From Candidatus Aminicenans sakinawicola JGI OTU-1 (GTDB taxonomy: Bacteria > Acidobacteriota > Aminicenantia > Aminicenantales > Aminicenantaceae): 9,895 nucleotides of DNA. The notes under the pieces are model-generated. The model ran no database searches. It was not told where the DNA came from and saw nothing but the letters and a program-made list of their open reading frames with translations. The translations under genes were made by a program, and so were the position numbers. Within the stretch, counting starts at the first letter, position 1; the number at the start of each line of letters is the position of its first letter. The stretch is from assembly GCA_000493965.1 (NCBI GenBank), contig AWNV01000086.1, forward strand, positions 1 through 9,895, read 5' to 3'. Of this stretch, positions 7,273 through 9,895 are shown piece by piece.

Positions 7273-7299
7273 ATCGGCATTCTTTATGAATAATCCAGG
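7273..7299 (+). repeat. Repeat R2, copy a
   Basis: These 27 bases, starting ATCGGCATTC and ending AATAATCCAGG, are an exact reverse-complement match to 9805-9831. Identity stops abruptly on both sides. This copy ends 4 bases before the nadB stop codon. With the second copy it brackets the nadC-nadB operon in inverted orientation. Confidence 0.85.
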
Positions 7300-7303
7300 A
7301 AAA

Positions 7304-8878
7304 TTAATCTTTTATATAATGTGAACCAAGGCTTATCGGGTTGCTTAAAGCAGCAGAGGTAATCAAGATTGCTACCTGGATACCGTGTTTTAAACTCACA
7401 ACTTTTGGATCCATTATGGCCTCTTTGTAAAACTTCTCAATCCTGTGCCTCAAATAATCCAGGTCTGCCCTTGCCCTTTCTAAACGCTTTTTCGTCCGGA
7501 TAATTCCAGCATAATTCCACATCGTAGACCTTATAGACAACCAATCCTGATTGATTAAGGCAGGGTCAATTTCCTCCTGTTTATCTGAATAATACCATTC
7601 ATGAATATCAGAGGCCTTATAAGGCATTTTCTTATCAAAATGCGCAACTATATGCCGGGCTGCCCTTGTTCCCCAGACTAAACCTTCTAAAAGTGAAGTC
7701 GAAGCTAAACGATTCGCTCCATGGAGCCCCGTACAGCTTACCTCACCAACAGCAATAAGCCGTTTAAGGGAACTCCTTCCCCATTCATCAACAAGAACTC
7801 CCCCGCAGCAGTAGTGAGCAGCAGGAACAACAGGTATAGGATCTTTTGTAATATCTATTCCATACTTCAGACATGTATTATAAATATTGGGAAATCTTTT
7901 TCGGATATTTATCTTAGCATAAGATGCCAAATCCAGTGTAACAAAGCTGAAATTGCTGTTAACCATCTCAGCATATATAGCCCTGCTTACCTCATCACGC
8001 GGAGCAAGGTCTTTTTTGGAATTGTATTTTTCCATAAAGGTCTGTCCACCTTGAGTTTTCAGTCTAGCTCCTTCTCCTCTTACAGTCTCGGATATCAAAA
8101 ACATTTCCCCATCCTTTTGATAAAGAGAAGTTGGATGGAACTGGATATATTCCATATTTACAATTCTGGCACCTGCACGATAAGCCATAGCAAATCCATC
8201 TCCAATGGATCCCTTTGGATTCGTGGTATTCAGAAAAACAGCTCCACAGCCACCCGTTGCCAGAATAGTGTAAGAAGCAAAAATAATTTTCACTCTCTTG
8301 GATACATTATCTAAAATATATCCCCCTATACACTGCGGCTCTTTATAAAATGCACTGGGATTCTTCGAATGATGAGGAATCGTCAGCAAATCTACAGCCG
8401 TATGGTCCTGTAAAATAGTCACATTAGAGTATGTTTTTAATTCGGCAATAAACTTCTCTTCTATAGCCTTTCCTGTAGTGTCTTTTACATGAAGTATACG
8501 CCTTCGAGAATGTGCAGCTTCCTGAGCATAATCTAACGAATCGGGAGAATTTTTGGTAAAAGGAATCTTTAATTCTTTTATTAATATTCTATCAACTAAA
8601 ACTTTTCCTTCTTTGGCTAATATTTCCACAGCGTCTGGATCATTTATTCCATTACCGCTTTTTATAATATCTTCTTTCAAAAGTTCAGGATAATCATCCT
8701 TGCCTAAAGATACGATTCCGCCTTGGGCATAGTAAGTATTTGATTCCTCAATCTTGGAATTCTTTGTGACCACAATGACTTTTAAACCGCCTTTCGCTGC
8801 CTCCAGGGCAGCACTGACTCCGGCAATACCACAACCTATCACCAAAATATCTGTTTTTATGGTTTTTTCGTTTAGCAT
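7304..8878 (-). CDS. nadB: L-aspartate oxidase
   Basis: NadB oxidises L-aspartate to iminoaspartate using FAD; NadA then makes quinolinate for NAD synthesis. The 524-residue protein is of normal length. The FAD motif ILVIGCGIAGVSAALEAA is at about 11-28, the SNTYYAQGGI segment at 46-55 and QFHPTSL at 246-252. Catalytic-site residues sit at Arg 294 (LAPRDEVSRA), His 355 (PAAHYCCGG) and Arg 390 (GANRLASTSLLEG). These are each offset by four from the E. coli residues 290, 351 and 386 as I recall them. The C-terminal helical domain is present. The familiar SRGxHY ending reads SLGSHYIKD and stops a little early. The start is ATG with only a weak SD. It is 37 bases downstream of nadC in the same operon. 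Succinate dehydrogenase or fumarate reductase flavoproteins are the main relatives, and the nadC neighbour settles the call. Confidence 0.95.
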   Translation of the reverse strand: MLNEKTIKTDILVIGCGIAGVSAALEAAKGGLKVIVVTKNSKIEESNTYYAQGGIVSLGKDDYPELLKEDIIKSGNGINDPDAVEILAKEGKVLVDRILIKELKIPFTKNSPDSLDYAQEAAHSRRRILHVKDTTGKAIEEKFIAELKTYSNVTILQDHTAVDLLTIPHHSKNPSAFYKEPQCIGGYILDNVSKRVKIIFASYTILATGGCGAVFLNTTNPKGSIGDGFAMAYRAGARIVNMEYIQFHPTSLYQKDGEMFLISETVRGEGARLKTQGGQTFMEKYNSKKDLAPRDEVSRAIYAEMVNSNFSFVTLDLASYAKINIRKRFPNIYNTCLKYGIDITKDPIPVVPAAHYCCGGVLVDEWGRSSLKRLIAVGEVSCTGLHGANRLASTSLLEGLVWGTRAARHIVAHFDKKMPYKASDIHEWYYSDKQEEIDPALINQDWLSIRSTMWNYAGIIRTKKRLERARADLDYLRHRIEKFYKEAIMDPKVVSLKHGIQVAILITSAALSNPISLGSHYIKD

Positions 8879-8915
8879 ATTATTCAGTTCTAATGCGATA
8901 AGATGCTGTTAAAAG

Positions 8916-9746
8916 TCATAAAAATTCCATGTTGATATTCAAAGATTTGAAAGAATGAGTCAAACTCCCAACAGAGACATAATCAATACCTATAGAAGCA
9001 ATCTCCTTTGCCTTGATTAAATCAATATTCCCTGACGCTTCTAAGGGGACCCTACCCTTGACCCATCTTACGACTTCTCTCATCCCTTCTAAGGACATAT
9101 TATCCAGCATGATCATATCCGCACCACTTTGAACAGCTTCTTTAACCTCATCAAAATTATTTGTCTCAACTTCAATTTTTGTTCCTGGTTTTACCTTTTC
9201 CTTTGCTAGTTTTACTACTTCGAGAACACTTCCAACAATCTTAAGATGATTATCCTTGATTAACACCATGTCTGAAAGACTGAAGCGATGATTCTCTCCT
9301 CCACCTATCTTTACTGCATACTTCTCCAAAATTCTCAGTCCTGGCGTTGTTTTTCGGGTATCTAAAACCTTTGTCTTGCTTCCTTCCAGAGCTTTAACAA
9401 ATTTTCTTGTGAGGCTTGCAATGCCTGACATCCTCTGGAGAAAATTCAAAGCTATCCGTTCACTTTTAAGAAGGCAAATTGAATTCCCAAGTAGTTCAGC
9501 CAATTTATCTCCTCTCTCTACAACCTGACCATCTTTAAAAAGCTTCTCAAATGAAACAGAAGGGTCTATTATCTTAAAAACTCTTTCAGCGACATCTATT
9601 CCTGCCAGGACTCCTTTTTCTTGGGCTATTAGTACTGCTTCGGAATCAGAATCCAGGGGAATAATATTTTCTGATGTAATATCACCTTGAGGCATATCTT
9701 CCTTTATGGCTGCCTCAATAATTGAGTCAATTTTTTCTATGTCCAT
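8916..9746 (-). CDS. nadC: Nicotinate-nucleotide pyrophosphorylase (quinolinate phosphoribosyltransferase)
   Basis: NadC converts quinolinate and PRPP to nicotinate mononucleotide, CO2 and pyrophosphate, which feeds NAD synthesis. From ATG 9746 the protein has 276 residues, normal for the family. Visible motifs are EDMPQGDITSENI (16-28), DTRKTTPGLR (129-138), GGGENHRFSLSDMVLIKDNH (148-167), IEVE (191-194), MLDNM (213-217), EASGNI (236-241) and VSVGSLTHS (257-265). A TTG at 9782 would extend the frame by 12 residues, but that stretch contains the promoter and adds residues beyond the normal N-terminus. No SD precedes ATG 9746, and the -10 box ends only 7 bases upstream, so a leaderless message is likely. 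It is the first gene of a nadC-nadB operon; nadA is not in the window. Confidence 0.95.
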   Translation of the reverse strand: MDIEKIDSIIEAAIKEDMPQGDITSENIIPLDSDSEAVLIAQEKGVLAGIDVAERVFKIIDPSVSFEKLFKDGQVVERGDKLAELLGNSICLLKSERIALNFLQRMSGIASLTRKFVKALEGSKTKVLDTRKTTPGLRILEKYAVKIGGGENHRFSLSDMVLIKDNHLKIVGSVLEVVKLAKEKVKPGTKIEVETNNFDEVKEAVQSGADMIMLDNMSLEGMREVVRWVKGRVPLEASGNIDLIKAKEIASIGIDYVSVGSLTHSFKSLNINMEFL

Positions 9747-9753
9747 GGGAAAG

Positions 9754-9782
9754 ATTATAAATTTATTACAACCATCAGTCAA
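9754..9782 (-). promoter_or_regulatory. Consensus sigma-A promoter of the nadC-nadB operon
   Basis: On the minus strand TTGACT (9782-9777), exactly 17 bases, then TATAAT (9759-9754). Only CTTTCCC separates the -10 box from the nadC ATG, which puts the expected transcription start on or within a base or two of the start codon. Repeat R2 copy b lies 22 bases upstream of the -35 box. Confidence 0.8.
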
Positions 9783-9804
9783 ATCAAACTAAACAATTAC
9801 ATAA

Positions 9805-9831
9805 CCTGGATTATTCATAAAGAATGCCGAT
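9805..9831 (-). repeat. Repeat R2, copy b
   Basis: This is an exact 27-base reverse complement of 7273-7299. It sits upstream of the nadC promoter. It contains a small internal ATTC/GAAT inverted pair around TTTAT that could be part of a protein-binding site, but nothing else identifies it as an operator. Confidence 0.85.
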
Positions 9832-9845
9832 GATAGATTTAGATA

Positions 9846-9883
9846 AGATAAATTTGAGGGCATGTCTGCGCTCCACTAAGATT
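9846..9883 (-). repeat. Repeat R1, copy b
   Basis: This is the inverted partner of 3699-3736 (34 of 38 bases identical). It lies 14 bases beyond R2 copy b near the right edge. On the minus strand both repeats fall in one short open frame, from ATG 9894 to TAA 9811, including LVERRHALKF and ending IGILYE. That hints at the tail of a decayed or truncated coding sequence. Confidence 0.75.
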
Positions 9884-9895
9884 TTTAACGCCATT

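Larger units (their letters stand above)
7011..7303. other. Gene-free convergent region between the SDR gene and nadB
   Basis: These 293 bases contain a long imperfect hairpin (7056-7153), visibly richer in G and C than its flanks. An A/T-rich stretch follows, with a 32-codon open frame (7159-7254, including RERMSQGSYEDFLENDRS) that lacks a proper start and SD. Repeat R2 copy a (7273-7299) abuts the nadB stop. No T-rich intrinsic terminator was found for either flanking gene. Confidence 0.55.

Noticed and set aside
3699..9883. Composite transposon bounded by the R1 copies
   Set aside because: No transposase, target duplication or element-sized terminal structure is visible, and the enclosed genes are ordinary metabolism; the repeats alone do not support this.

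Overview
The window reads as ordinary chromosomal DNA from a low-GC, Gram-positive-type bacterium. The best guess is a member of the Bacillota (Clostridia-like), perhaps living in a saline or alkaline habitat. The reasons are AT-rich intergenic DNA, purine-rich Shine-Dalgarno (SD) sites of the AGGAGG type, sigma-A-type promoters, TTG starts, a SpoIID/LytB-family protein and an NhaC-type sodium/proton antiporter. The taxonomic call is an inference; there is no rRNA or other marker here to confirm it.

Left part (1-3691, all + strand): the 3' part of a SpoIID/LytB-domain protein gene; pyrE (orotate phosphoribosyltransferase) close behind it with a strong SD and a TTG start; an NhaC-family antiporter behind its own candidate promoter; then acpS (holo-ACP synthase). 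This is a row of housekeeping genes rather than one pathway.

Middle part (3692-7010): a short gene-free convergent region carries one copy of a 38-bp repeat (R1). Next is a minus-strand operon of SDR-type L-threonine dehydrogenase followed by kbl, behind a near-consensus promoter. Together these two enzymes convert threonine to glycine plus acetyl-CoA. An SDR oxidoreductase of unknown substrate (sdr) is transcribed divergently from it.

Right part (7011-9895): a 293-bp gene-free convergent region holds a long imperfect hairpin (7056-7153) and one copy of a 27-bp repeat (R2). It is followed by a minus-strand nadC-nadB operon (quinolinate phosphoribosyltransferase, L-aspartate oxidase), without nadA in view. 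The second copies of R2 and R1 lie upstream of nadC, inverted relative to the first copies. The two exact R2 copies therefore bracket the NAD operon, and the two R1 copies bracket everything from kbl to nadC. The nadC promoter ends only 7 bases before the nadC ATG, which suggests a leaderless transcript.

No CRISPR array, tRNA, rRNA, complete mobile element or defence system is visible. The unexplained material is the intergenic DNA: the R1 and R2 inverted repeats, the hairpin, and the leaderless layout of nadC.
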